The notes beneath the pieces were generated by a model. It was not told the origin of the DNA, made no database searches, and saw nothing but the letters and a program-made list of their open reading frames with translations. Positions 40,356 to 48,165 of a stretch of 64,000 nucleotides of DNA are shown here, one piece after another. How positions within the stretch are numbered: position 1 is the first letter of the stretch; the number at the start of each line of letters is the position of its first letter. This DNA comes from Dyadobacter chenwenxiniae. GTDB lineage: Bacteria > Bacteroidota > Bacteroidia > Cytophagales > Spirosomataceae. Location of the stretch: contig NZ_CP094997.1 in the NCBI RefSeq assembly GCF_022869785.1, positions 6,949,001-7,013,000 on the forward strand, written 5' to 3'. The translations under genes and the position numbers were made by a program.

Positions 40356-41849
40356 TTACTTCCAGTCGGGGTTTTGCTCAATCTTTGCGTTTGCGTTGAT
40401 CTCGTCCTGCGGGATAGGGAAATAGCGGTTTTTGGCCGTCACATTCCTGACTGGGTACACGCTGTTCACTGCTTTTGGAATAACAGTCAAAAACTTCCCT
40501 GTTCTGGTAAGGTCATACCAGCGGTCACCTTCTGCGAAAAATTCCCAGGCGCGTTCCTGCAAAACAGCTTCTATAAATGCATCTTTGGTCAAGCCAACTT
40601 TTAAAATGGGCAGCCCCGCTCGCTGACGCACAACATTGATATACTCATAGGCAGCAGCCGTAGCTCCATTCTGGCGCGCTTCCGCTTCGGCGGCGATGAG
40701 ATAAACATCGGGCATGCGCAGGATTGGAATGTTTGGAATTAAACCAATTGTCGAAACCGGATCCTGGTATTTTTTGATCAAAACACCTTCCGTGGTGATG
40801 GGTGTAATGCTTTTTTGCGGAACCACTTTTCCAGCTTTGTCCATGTAGTTTGTGTCCAGAAGCGTCCTGCGCTTATCTTTCGGATCAAACGAGTTGAAAA
40901 ACGACTGGTAGGCAAACATGGAACCGAACGAAGTCCGCGCATATTCCGGCCCTGCGCTTCCCGGAGGACCGCAAAGGCCGACCAATTGATGGCTCAAACC
41001 TGGCGTAACCGGATCCACCTCATAGGCGAAAATGTTTTCCAGGCGCGCTGCATCTTCATTATCATAGCGATACACATCCCAGACATTTGGCAAAAGCGCA
41101 TGCTTATTGGAAGCAATTACCAGCTTCGCTTTGGCCAATGCAGTTGCCCAATCTTCATTATAGAGCGCAGCTTTGGCGTAAAGTGAGAGGGCAGCCTCAT
41201 GGGAAGCGCGGCCTTTTGCAACGGCCGGAAAGGAGGGGAGTCCGGCCGATGTGGCCTGATCGAGGTCCAGGTAAATTTGTTTGTAAACGTCTGCTTTTGG
41301 GCTCTTTGCGGTCAATGCTTCTTCCTCGGTGTAGCTTGGTGTGATCTTTACGGGAACATCACCGAAATTTTTGGTCAAAAGCCAATGGTAAAAAGCGCGT
41401 AAAAAGTACGCTTCGCCCATAATCTGCTTTTTACGCGGTTCATCCATTGTGGCACCAGGCACTTTGGCAATCACCCAGTTGGCCTTTTCAATGCCGCTGT
41501 AACACGACTGCCAGATCTGCTGCGGCGATTCGTTTACTCGGCTATTGCTTTTTTGGGTCGTGTAATTGACATCATAGGTGAACATGGTCAATGTGTTACG
41601 GCCCACAACGCCGCGCGGGTAAGTCTGGTCGTCGCTAAAATCGGCCACCAATGTCAGCGCTGGGGCGCCGCCGAGGCCGCCCAATGCGCCGTAAACAGCA
41701 ACCAAGCCTTTTTCTGCATCGGCTGCGGTTTTGTAAAAATCTTCGGTATAAATGGACGAGTAAATCGTTTCGTTCAGCTCGCAGGAAGGCAGCAGCAGGG
41801 AAGCCCCGAGTATGCTCAGCATTGCGCTTATTTTTAATGTTTTTCTCAT
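40356..41849 (-). CDS. SusD/RagB-family outer-membrane lipoprotein
   Basis: The 497-residue protein has a lipoprotein signal peptide with lipobox near LPSC (MLSILGASLLLPSC). It then has the SusD features: DFYKTAADAEKGLVAVYGAL, the TPR-like segments (IMGEAYFLRAFYHWLLTKNFGDVPV), and the C-terminal RQRAGLPIL ... AVLQERAWEFFAEGDRWYDLTRTGKF with PIPQDEINANAKIEQNPDW. This is the canonical SusD family (PF07980/PF14322). It forms the lid of the SusC barrel encoded 30 nt upstream and binds the glycan at the cell surface. Confidence 0.96.
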   Translation of the reverse strand: MRKTLKISAMLSILGASLLLPSCELNETIYSSIYTEDFYKTAADAEKGLVAVYGALGGLGGAPALTLVADFSDDQTYPRGVVGRNTLTMFTYDVNYTTQKSNSRVNESPQQIWQSCYSGIEKANWVIAKVPGATMDEPRKKQIMGEAYFLRAFYHWLLTKNFGDVPVKITPSYTEEEALTAKSPKADVYKQIYLDLDQATSAGLPSFPAVAKGRASHEAALSLYAKAALYNEDWATALAKAKLVIASNKHALLPNVWDVYRYDNEDAARLENIFAYEVDPVTPGLSHQLVGLCGPPGSAGPEYARTSFGSMFAYQSFFNSFDPKDKRRTLLDTNYMDKAGKVVPQKSITPITTEGVLIKKYQDPVSTIGLIPNIPILRMPDVYLIAAEAEARQNGATAAAYEYINVVRQRAGLPILKVGLTKDAFIEAVLQERAWEFFAEGDRWYDLTRTGKFLTVIPKAVNSVYPVRNVTAKNRYFPIPQDEINANAKIEQNPDWK

Positions 41850-41879
41850 GTTTCGAAAAATAATGTCAGTGATGAGGAT

Positions 41880-44800
41880 TTAGAATGTGACCTGCAAGCC
41901 GCCCAGGAATGATCTGGATTGCGGATAGACGAAGTTATCGACGCCAATGATCGTGTTGGAACCTGCGTAAGTGTTCACTTCGGGATCGTATCCGCTGTAA
42001 TTGGTGATGGTGAACAAATTATTGGCACTCACATAAAGCCGGATGCCCTGCACGCCCTTGAATCGTGGCAATGTGTAACCCAGCGTCAGGTTTTTGCAAC
42101 GCATATAAGAGCCGTCTTCAACCACATAGCTCGAAATAGGAAGCCTTCCGCCTTGCGCCGCGCTCACATATTGATTGTTCGGGTTTGTAGGCGACCAGCG
42201 GTTCACAACGCCTGCCAGCAAGTTGCGCTGGCCCAGCGGGTTCTCGAAAGAGAGGCGGCTTGCATTGTAAATGTCGTTGCCCTGCGATCCGGAAATGAAC
42301 ACGGCCAGATCAAAACCTTTGTAAGCCAGATTGGTTGAGAAACCGTAAATGAACTTCGGATTTGGATCGCCAACGATCATCTGATCAGCGGCGGTGATCT
42401 GGTTGTCGCCCGTAATGTCCTTCACCTTATGACCGCCCAAACGTCCGTCATAGCCGGGTAGGATGGCTTCGCCTGTTTGGTTTACCCCATCAAAAACATA
42501 AGTCTTGAACAAACCCAGCGGTTCTCCGACTTTCAGAATTGTGTAGGTTGTTACAAATCTCTCATTCGTTACGCCGCCATCCAGATCCAGGACTTTGTTC
42601 CGGTTGAATGTTGTATTGGCCGACACGTCCCATTTGAGTGGTCCATCCAGAATCCGCGCATTTAAGGCAAGTTCCAGTCCTTTGTTTTCAAGAGAGGCGT
42701 AATTGCCTGTAATTGACCCATAACCCGCGCTCAAAGGAAGGCTTTTTGTATAGAGCAGATCGTCTGTTTTTTTGTGATAGACATCTGCGATAAAGTTCAC
42801 ACGATTGTTTAACAAACTAACGTCAATGCCTAAATTGGTTTGCCTGGAACGTTCCCAACGCAAATCGGGGTTAGCAATTCCGGTGGGGTTTATCCCGGTC
42901 ACGTAAGTGTGATTGATGAGATAATCACTGCCAGTAGATGCTGCCGTTGAAAGGGACTGATAGGGGTTGATGCCGCCAGCATTCCCGGTAATCCCGAAGC
43001 TTCCGCGGAGTTTAAGGTCCGACAACCAGCTCAATTCTTTAATAAATGGCTCCTCAATCAGTCTGTAAGCGGCGGAAATGGCTGGGAAAACGCCGTACTT
43101 ATGATTAGCCCCGAATTTGCTGGAACCATCGACGCGGGTTGTCAGGTCGAGGAAAAATTTGTCTTTGAAACCGTAATTCACACGCGCCAGATACGAATCC
43201 AGACGCTGGCTGCTTCGGCCGCTGCTCACTGTGCGGGTTAATGCAAGTTGTAATGCTTCATTTTGCGTGGCATCATTGGGGAAGCCGGACGCATTCAGAT
43301 TATTGGAATTCGATTGTTCAACCTGCGTCCCGAAAACGGCTGTCGCCTTGAATGTATGGTTTTTGCCAAGATTTGTATTGTACGTTAAAATGCTTTCGTG
43401 CAGCAAAGCAAGAAAATTGCCATTGCCTTTTGAGCCTGAGCCGGAATTGTCGTTTAGGTCACTTTTATTAACGATGGATCTGGGCGAATAAGCATTGAAT
43501 AACTCACCGCGCTGATCCAGATTGAAAGATGCCCGATAAGTCAAACCTTTTACAAAATTGATCTCGGCATACAAGTTTGCAAGCGTTCTTTTAATGTCCC
43601 GGTTCAAGGTCATGGCCGCAAAATTCAGCGGATTGACAACCTCACGATACTGACCGCCAGCCTGTTCGCCAAAAGGAAAAATGGAGCCATCATCCCGATA
43701 AGGTTTCAGGGTAGGAGGCGCGCCAATCGCTGCACCGAGGACAGACGACAACACGGCGCCGCCGTCGCCAATATTCTCTCCGCCGGTTTGAATGCCGTCA
43801 TTTATGGAATAACTCCCCAAAATGCTGGTTCCGATTTTCACTTTTTTGCTTAGCCTGTGATCCAGGTTGAGGCGATAGGAATAGCGCTTAAAAGACGAGC
43901 CGATGAATGTTCCCTGCTGATCGAAATAGTTGAGGGACAATGCGATCTGCGTTTTTTCATTTCCGCCATTGATTGAAAGCTGATGATTTTGGATCGGGGC
44001 TTTTCTGAAAATGTAATCTTGCCAATTGACGCCTTCGCCCAAAGATGCAGGGTCAGGATAGTAAGTGTTTTTGAACGCTTCATTTTCAAGCTGTGCAAAT
44101 TCAGAAGCATTTAAAACATCCAGTTGCTTATTCACTTTTTGCGTGCCGTAGTAGCTATCGAATGTCACATTCGTTCTGCCGCTTTTGCCGCGCTTTGTAG
44201 TAATCAAAACAACGCCATTGGCAGCCCTGGCGCCGTAAATGGCAGAAGCAGAAGCGTCTTTGAGAACTTCAACCGACTCGATATCATTGGGGTTGATTGT
44301 AGAAAGCGGGCTTACATCCGTGATGCCGCCGCCGTTGGAAATCTGGATTCCATCGATCACATAAAGCGGCTCCGATGACCCGTTAATAGAGTTTGTTCCC
44401 CTGATCCGTACGCTGATATTTCCGCCGGGAGCTCCGGAATTCTGATTAATCTGCATTCCGGAAACTCTCGCCTGCAAGCCCTGGGCAATGTTTGCGACGG
44501 GCGTTTGCACAAGATCTTCGGCCTTTACCGAAGCAATAGAGCCGGTTGTTTCGACACGTCGCTGCGTTCCATAACCCACTACAACCACTTCTTCGAGCGC
44601 TTTTGTGTCGGTTTGTAAAGCAATGTCAATGTTTGTTTGGTTGTTAACGGCGATTTCTTGTGCCAGGTAACCAACAAATGAGAAAACGATTGTCGCGTTC
44701 GCCGCAGCTTCGATGGAGAATGTGCCTTCTGCGGTGGTTAATGTTCCCTGCTGCGTTCCTTTTACGGTCACACTCGCGCCTGGAATTCCCTCACCCTTTT

Positions 44801-44906
44801 CATCGGTCACTTTTCCGGTTACGGTGCCGGACTGCGCCAGCAATGCATGCGTCAGTCCCAGTTGCAGGACCATCAGCAAAATTGATTTGAGTATTCTTCT
44901 CTTCAT
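41880..44906 (-). CDS. SusC/RagA-family TonB-dependent transporter
   Basis: The 1008-residue protein has a signal peptide (ending HALLAQ) and the carboxypeptidase-like domain GTVTGKVTDEKGEGIPGASVTVKGTQQG. The SusC signature in the plug is ALEEVVVVGYGTQRR ... GLQARVSGMQI ... SEPLYVIDGIQI ... LKDASASAIYGARAANGVVLITTKRG. The barrel ends RSFLGGLQVTF with terminal Phe. No STN domain is present, so regulation is more likely by the divergent LacI-type gene at 45255 than by a sigma cascade. It heads the minus-strand glycan locus. Confidence 0.96.
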   Translation of the reverse strand: MKRRILKSILLMVLQLGLTHALLAQSGTVTGKVTDEKGEGIPGASVTVKGTQQGTLTTAEGTFSIEAAANATIVFSFVGYLAQEIAVNNQTNIDIALQTDTKALEEVVVVGYGTQRRVETTGSIASVKAEDLVQTPVANIAQGLQARVSGMQINQNSGAPGGNISVRIRGTNSINGSSEPLYVIDGIQISNGGGITDVSPLSTINPNDIESVEVLKDASASAIYGARAANGVVLITTKRGKSGRTNVTFDSYYGTQKVNKQLDVLNASEFAQLENEAFKNTYYPDPASLGEGVNWQDYIFRKAPIQNHQLSINGGNEKTQIALSLNYFDQQGTFIGSSFKRYSYRLNLDHRLSKKVKIGTSILGSYSINDGIQTGGENIGDGGAVLSSVLGAAIGAPPTLKPYRDDGSIFPFGEQAGGQYREVVNPLNFAAMTLNRDIKRTLANLYAEINFVKGLTYRASFNLDQRGELFNAYSPRSIVNKSDLNDNSGSGSKGNGNFLALLHESILTYNTNLGKNHTFKATAVFGTQVEQSNSNNLNASGFPNDATQNEALQLALTRTVSSGRSSQRLDSYLARVNYGFKDKFFLDLTTRVDGSSKFGANHKYGVFPAISAAYRLIEEPFIKELSWLSDLKLRGSFGITGNAGGINPYQSLSTAASTGSDYLINHTYVTGINPTGIANPDLRWERSRQTNLGIDVSLLNNRVNFIADVYHKKTDDLLYTKSLPLSAGYGSITGNYASLENKGLELALNARILDGPLKWDVSANTTFNRNKVLDLDGGVTNERFVTTYTILKVGEPLGLFKTYVFDGVNQTGEAILPGYDGRLGGHKVKDITGDNQITAADQMIVGDPNPKFIYGFSTNLAYKGFDLAVFISGSQGNDIYNASRLSFENPLGQRNLLAGVVNRWSPTNPNNQYVSAAQGGRLPISSYVVEDGSYMRCKNLTLGYTLPRFKGVQGIRLYVSANNLFTITNYSGYDPEVNTYAGSNTIIGVDNFVYPQSRSFLGGLQVTF

Positions 44907-45111
44907 ATACTGTTTTTAGGGTTAAAGTAAATGTGGGTCAAATAGGAATAATGCAATTTTATTGAGTATAGGTGTGAGAAAGCGTGGGTTTGAGAAGCGG
45001 GCAAACTTGCTCATCAGGCTATTGTCAAGCTGGTTTTACATAAATATAGACGCGTAGGCAGGGGATGTCAAGCCAATTATAAGCCTATTAAATATCAGAT
45101 TTGAACAAAAA
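44907..45111. other. Divergent intergenic region between susC and the LacI-type regulator gene
   Basis: This AT-rich stretch has no convincing frame. I found no full TTTG-N19-TAnnTTTG promoter for susC in it. The only close -7 match (CAAATAGG on the plus strand at 44940) is imperfect and near the start codon. The operator and the regulator -7 box are listed separately. Confidence 0.55.
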
Positions 45112-45145
45112 ATATCGGTAACGTTTGCGAAGACGTTGCCGATAT
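45112..45145. promoter_or_regulatory. LacI-type operator candidate
   Basis: ATATCGGTAACGT (45112-45124) and ACGTTGCCGATAT (45133-45145) pair at 12 of 13 positions with an 8-nt spacer. The left arm joins TTGCG to give GGTAACGTTTGCG, close to the LacI/PurR-type GCAAACGTTTGC core. It lies between divergent susC and the regulator gene, about 35 bp upstream of the regulator's -7 box. Confidence 0.55.
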
Positions 45146-45178
45146 ATGGTTTTATGAATCATTAATATAAGAATTTCA

Positions 45179-45186
45179 TATTTTTG
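45179..45186 (+). promoter_or_regulatory. -7 box of the LacI-type regulator gene
   Basis: TATTTTTG matches TAnnTTTG exactly, 68 bp before the ATG at 45255. A clear -33 TTTG at the proper distance is missing, which could mean weak or regulated expression. Confidence 0.45.
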
Positions 45187-45254
45187 TATGGAGAAGCTAT
45201 TGTTGCGTTTCTTTTAGTCTGGAAAAGCTGTTTTATGGAAAAAGTACAAGTGCT

Positions 45255-46421
45255 ATGATCAAATGTGTGAAGTGTGAACAGGTGGATCATATTATGAAAG
45301 CAGGCTATGTACGAGGCAAGCAGCGCTATCTGTGCAAGACCTGTAACTATTATTTCACCCATTCAGAAAAAGATCCTTTTGCGATTTCAGCGAAAAGAAA
45401 ACGACATCAGACCACAATCATTGACATTGCTAAATCGCTTGGCGTTTCCAACTCTACGGTTTCCCGCGCATTGCACGGACATGCGGACATTAGTCCGGAA
45501 ACACGGCAAGCTGTGCTGGACAAAGCTTTGCAGCTGGATTACCAGCCAAATCAGCTTGCTTATAGCCTGGTAAAAAGCAAGACAAATACAATTGGAATGA
45601 TCGTTCCGGAATTTCATAATCCGTTTTTCCCAAACGTAATCATCGGCGCACATGAAGTGCTGACCAAGGCAGGTTATAACCTGACCATTATGCAAAGCAA
45701 TGAGTCGTATCAGGTGGAAATTTCGAATACGAGGGCAATGCTCGCGAACCGCATCGATGGCCTGCTGATATCGCTGACGCAGGAAACCAATAATTTTGAT
45801 CATCTGGGTGTTTTCGAAAAACGCGGTATCCCGCTGGTGCTTTTCAACCGCGTATGCGAGCAGATTGATGTACCGAAAGTTGTTGTGAATGATTTCGAAG
45901 CTTCATTTCTGGCTGTGGAGCATTTGATCATGAATGGTTACGAACGGATCGCGCATCTGGGCGGGCCGCTGACCTTGTCGGTGAGCCGGGAAAGATTGCG
46001 TGGTTACAAGGCTGCGTTGGAAAAGCATGGTAAAACCATCGACGACCACATGGTAATCCAGGGCATGTTGACCCAGCAAAAAGCAAGAATATACGGCCAA
46101 TATCTGCTCGATCTCGCCGACCGCCCGGACGCGATTTTTGCCGTAAATGATTCCGCAGCAATAGAAATCATCTTAATGGCAAAGGAAAAAGGAATTAGCA
46201 TTCCAGACGAACTGGGTGTTGTTGGTTTTAGCGATAATCCTGAATCTGCTTACATTGGACCTGGATTGACGACAGTCCGGCAACCGACATTAGAGATGGG
46301 CCGGACCACTGCGGAATGGGTTTTGCAGCTTGTTGATCTGGACGACGTTCACCTGCCGGAGAAGAAGATTTTACAGACGGAGCTAATTGTGAGAGGGTCG
46401 TCACGGCGGTGTGGGGATTGA
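45255..46421 (+). CDS. LacI-family regulator with N-terminal zinc ribbon
   Basis: The 388-residue protein begins with a zinc-ribbon of transposase type: C4-x2-C7 and C27-x2-C30, with GYVRGKQRYLCKTC between. A LacI HTH follows (TIIDIAKSLGVSNSTVSRALHG, about 54-75). The periplasmic-binding-protein-like sensor then begins NTIGMIVPEFHNPFFPNVI and includes VVGFSDNPESAYIGPGLTTVRQP. The ribbon resembles the N-terminal DNA-binding part of IS1-type InsA. It is divergent from the susC/susD locus and most likely controls it in response to a sugar ligand. The start at 45255 is the first ATG. Confidence 0.93.
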   Translation: MIKCVKCEQVDHIMKAGYVRGKQRYLCKTCNYYFTHSEKDPFAISAKRKRHQTTIIDIAKSLGVSNSTVSRALHGHADISPETRQAVLDKALQLDYQPNQLAYSLVKSKTNTIGMIVPEFHNPFFPNVIIGAHEVLTKAGYNLTIMQSNESYQVEISNTRAMLANRIDGLLISLTQETNNFDHLGVFEKRGIPLVLFNRVCEQIDVPKVVVNDFEASFLAVEHLIMNGYERIAHLGGPLTLSVSRERLRGYKAALEKHGKTIDDHMVIQGMLTQQKARIYGQYLLDLADRPDAIFAVNDSAAIEIILMAKEKGISIPDELGVVGFSDNPESAYIGPGLTTVRQPTLEMGRTTAEWVLQLVDLDDVHLPEKKILQTELIVRGSSRRCGD

Positions 46422-46432
46422 AATAATTGTTT

Positions 46433-46440
46433 TATATTTG
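46433..46440 (+). promoter_or_regulatory. -7 box upstream of the YoeB-type pair
   Basis: TATATTTG matches TAnnTTTG, 12 bp after the regulator stop codon and 50 bp before the antitoxin ATG. No good -33 box is spaced at 19 bp. Confidence 0.4.
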
Positions 46441-46490
46441 AAATACATTACTCAATTCATAACACATACTAACATTAAAAATCTTCACTT

Positions 46491-46697
46491 ATGCTACGAT
46501 TAGCTTTGTCGACGGAAAGGGGAAAACGATCCATTCTTAGGTTTTTGAGCCGAAAAGCTCGGAAGAAAAAGGCTGTCGAAATGGATGCAACTGAATATCT
46601 GATGAGTAATCCTGTAAACAGAGAATACTTGCTTCAAGCCATTGACGACATTGAAAATGGAAGAAATATTATTTATCGTGAACTGATCGAGCCTTGA
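46491..46697 (+). CDS. YefM-like antitoxin, N-terminal domain degenerate or replaced
   Basis: The 68-residue product ends in a typical YefM toxin-binding tail: ATEYLMSNPVNREYLLQAIDDIENG. The usual Phd/YefM DNA-binding N-terminus (about 45 residues ending in V-x-x-L-M-S-L-E-E-Y) is missing. In its place are about 28 basic residues (RGKRSILRFLSRKARKKKAVE). Toxin neutralisation could persist, while autorepression through the Phd fold seems lost. It overlaps the toxin start through TGATG. Confidence 0.68.
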   Translation: MLRLALSTERGKRSILRFLSRKARKKKAVEMDATEYLMSNPVNREYLLQAIDDIENGRNIIYRELIEP

Positions 46698-46954
46698 TGC
46701 TCGCGTGGCGAGCAAAAGCTTGGGAAGAGTATCTTGAATGGCAACGGACCGACAAGGCAGTCGTTACCAAAATTAACGAGCTTATAAAAGAATGTTTGAG
46801 GCACCCTTTTGAAGGTAAGGGCAAGCCGGAATTACTAAAATCAAACTTCTCGGGTTATTGGTCAAGAAGGATCTCGCATGAGCATCGCCTGGTTTACAAG
46901 GTAGAAAAAGATTTGATTACAATTACGCAGTGTCGTTATCATTATGAGAAATGA
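46697..46954 (+). CDS. YoeB-family toxin (mRNA interferase)
   Basis: The 85-residue protein has the YoeB pattern: W-x-x-x-A-W-E-E-Y-L-x-W-Q near the start, INELIKECLRHPFEGKGKPELLKSNFSGYWSRRISHEHRLVYKV in the middle, and the terminal CRYHYE. Catalytic Glu, His and Tyr equivalents are present. It cleaves mRNA on the ribosome when released from antitoxin. ATG 46697 was chosen because it overlaps the antitoxin stop; a TTG lies one codon earlier. Confidence 0.94.
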   Translation: MLAWRAKAWEEYLEWQRTDKAVVTKINELIKECLRHPFEGKGKPELLKSNFSGYWSRRISHEHRLVYKVEKDLITITQCRYHYEK

Positions 46955-46958
46955 TTCT

Positions 46959-47033
46959 TGCCACGAATGCACCAATGGACACGAATACTATTAGTGCCTT
47001 ATCTGCGGCCGCCGCTGCGGTGCATTCGTGGCA
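46959..47033. repeat. 15-bp inverted repeat (TGCCACGAATGCACC)
   Basis: Positions 46959-46973 and 47019-47033 are exact reverse complements around a 45-nt loop that contains GGACACGAAT and GCGGCCGC. The TGCCACGAATGCAC word is a dispersed intergenic repeat found in several bacterial phyla. Confidence 0.8.
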
Positions 47034-47034
47034 C

Positions 47035-47068
47035 AAAAAAAAGTGCGAATCCAACGAAGCCGCACTTT
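47035..47068 (-). terminator. Terminator of the SusD/isomerase operon end
   Basis: AAAGTGCG (47040-47047) pairs with CGCACTTT (47061-47068). On the minus strand a run of eight T (47042-47035) follows. It lies 39 bp past the stop codon at 47107. Confidence 0.85.
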
Positions 47069-47106
47069 ATTAACTACAGAATATAATTATAATTGTCTTA
47101 AAGGGA

Positions 47107-48073
47107 TCAACTGAACACTTCCCTGAATAATTTTAGGCTTTTAGGAACTGCCGTGGCTGCATCTTCTTTTCCTTCCATTTCCAGGGAGATATAACCCTTG
47201 AAATTGGCTTTGCGCAGAATGCCGGCAATGCGTTTGTAATCCAGGTCCAGATCGTAATAGTGACCGCCTCCGTAATAAGTCTTGGCCTGAACAATGGTGG
47301 CGTATGGTGCCAACCGCTCAAATTGCGGATAAGGATCACCCACGAAATTTCCCGTGTCTACATTCATACCCATAGCAGGTGAAGAAGAGAGAGGTTTGTA
47401 AATTTCGAGCAGATAATCAATGTTGGAAGACAAGCCCCAATGGTTTTCAATGGCCAGCACAACGCCCGCTTTCTCCGCAGCAACCAGACATTCCCCCCAT
47501 CGAATCAATGCACCATTTGATAGCGTCCTGATCTGTGTAACCTTCGATCGGCGGCTCCTTGCCATCTTTATAATAATTAGCATCTCTCTTTGCCGTCCGC
47601 CAGCTTCCTGTGTTCATCCGGATCGCCGGAATCCCCATTTGAACGGCCATATTGATGCAGTTGACCGTATGCGCAACGTCTTTTTTACGGTCTTCGGCTT
47701 TGGGCTGAACAAAACTCTGGTGAATCGAAAGCAGTGGAAGCGACAGACCGTTATCAAAAGCAAGCCTTTTCAGCTTGTTCATATAAGGAACCGTCTCATT
47801 CTCCATTTGGCGGTGGAGGATTTCAACACCGTCGAAACCAAGCTTTGCAGCGTCTTCGATCACTTTTTCAACCGGATATTTCTCCTTCCCGAAATGCCAG
47901 TAAGAATAGGTGGAAACGGCAATGGGAATTCTTCTTGCGGGCAGCACGGCGGAATTTGTCTCCCCCGCATGCGCATTTTTACCAGCCATCGCCGCAACGC
48001 CCGCCAACGCGGCAGTCTTCAACCATGTCCGGCGCGATTCACCTTCTTTATTTGTATTCAGATCGAATGACAT
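47107..48073 (-). pseudogene. Sugar phosphate isomerase/epimerase-like TIM-barrel gene, frameshifted
   Basis: Two overlapping frames together encode one AP-endonuclease-2/xylose-isomerase-like TIM-barrel protein. The first has a Tat signal (GESRRTWLKTAALAG) and VSTYSYWHFG ... KLGFDGVEIL ... AIRMNTGSW, up to WCIDSM. The second continues GECLVAAEKAGVVLAIENHWG ... GMNVDTGNFVGDPYP ... GYISLEMEGKED. The break lies at a run of six G on the minus strand (47498-47493). Deleting one G joins WCIDSMGECLVAAEKAG perfectly. Everything else is well conserved, so it may be a recent mutation, a phase-variable tract or a sequencing error. It ends the susD operon. Confidence 0.85.
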
Positions 48074-48165
48074 TGTGTAAAGGTTTAGGAATAGTTTATA
48101 TAAATAAAATTTGAAAAATTTGTGACAAAGCAAGTTAAATGAATAACCTGCTTTGTCCAAATCGG

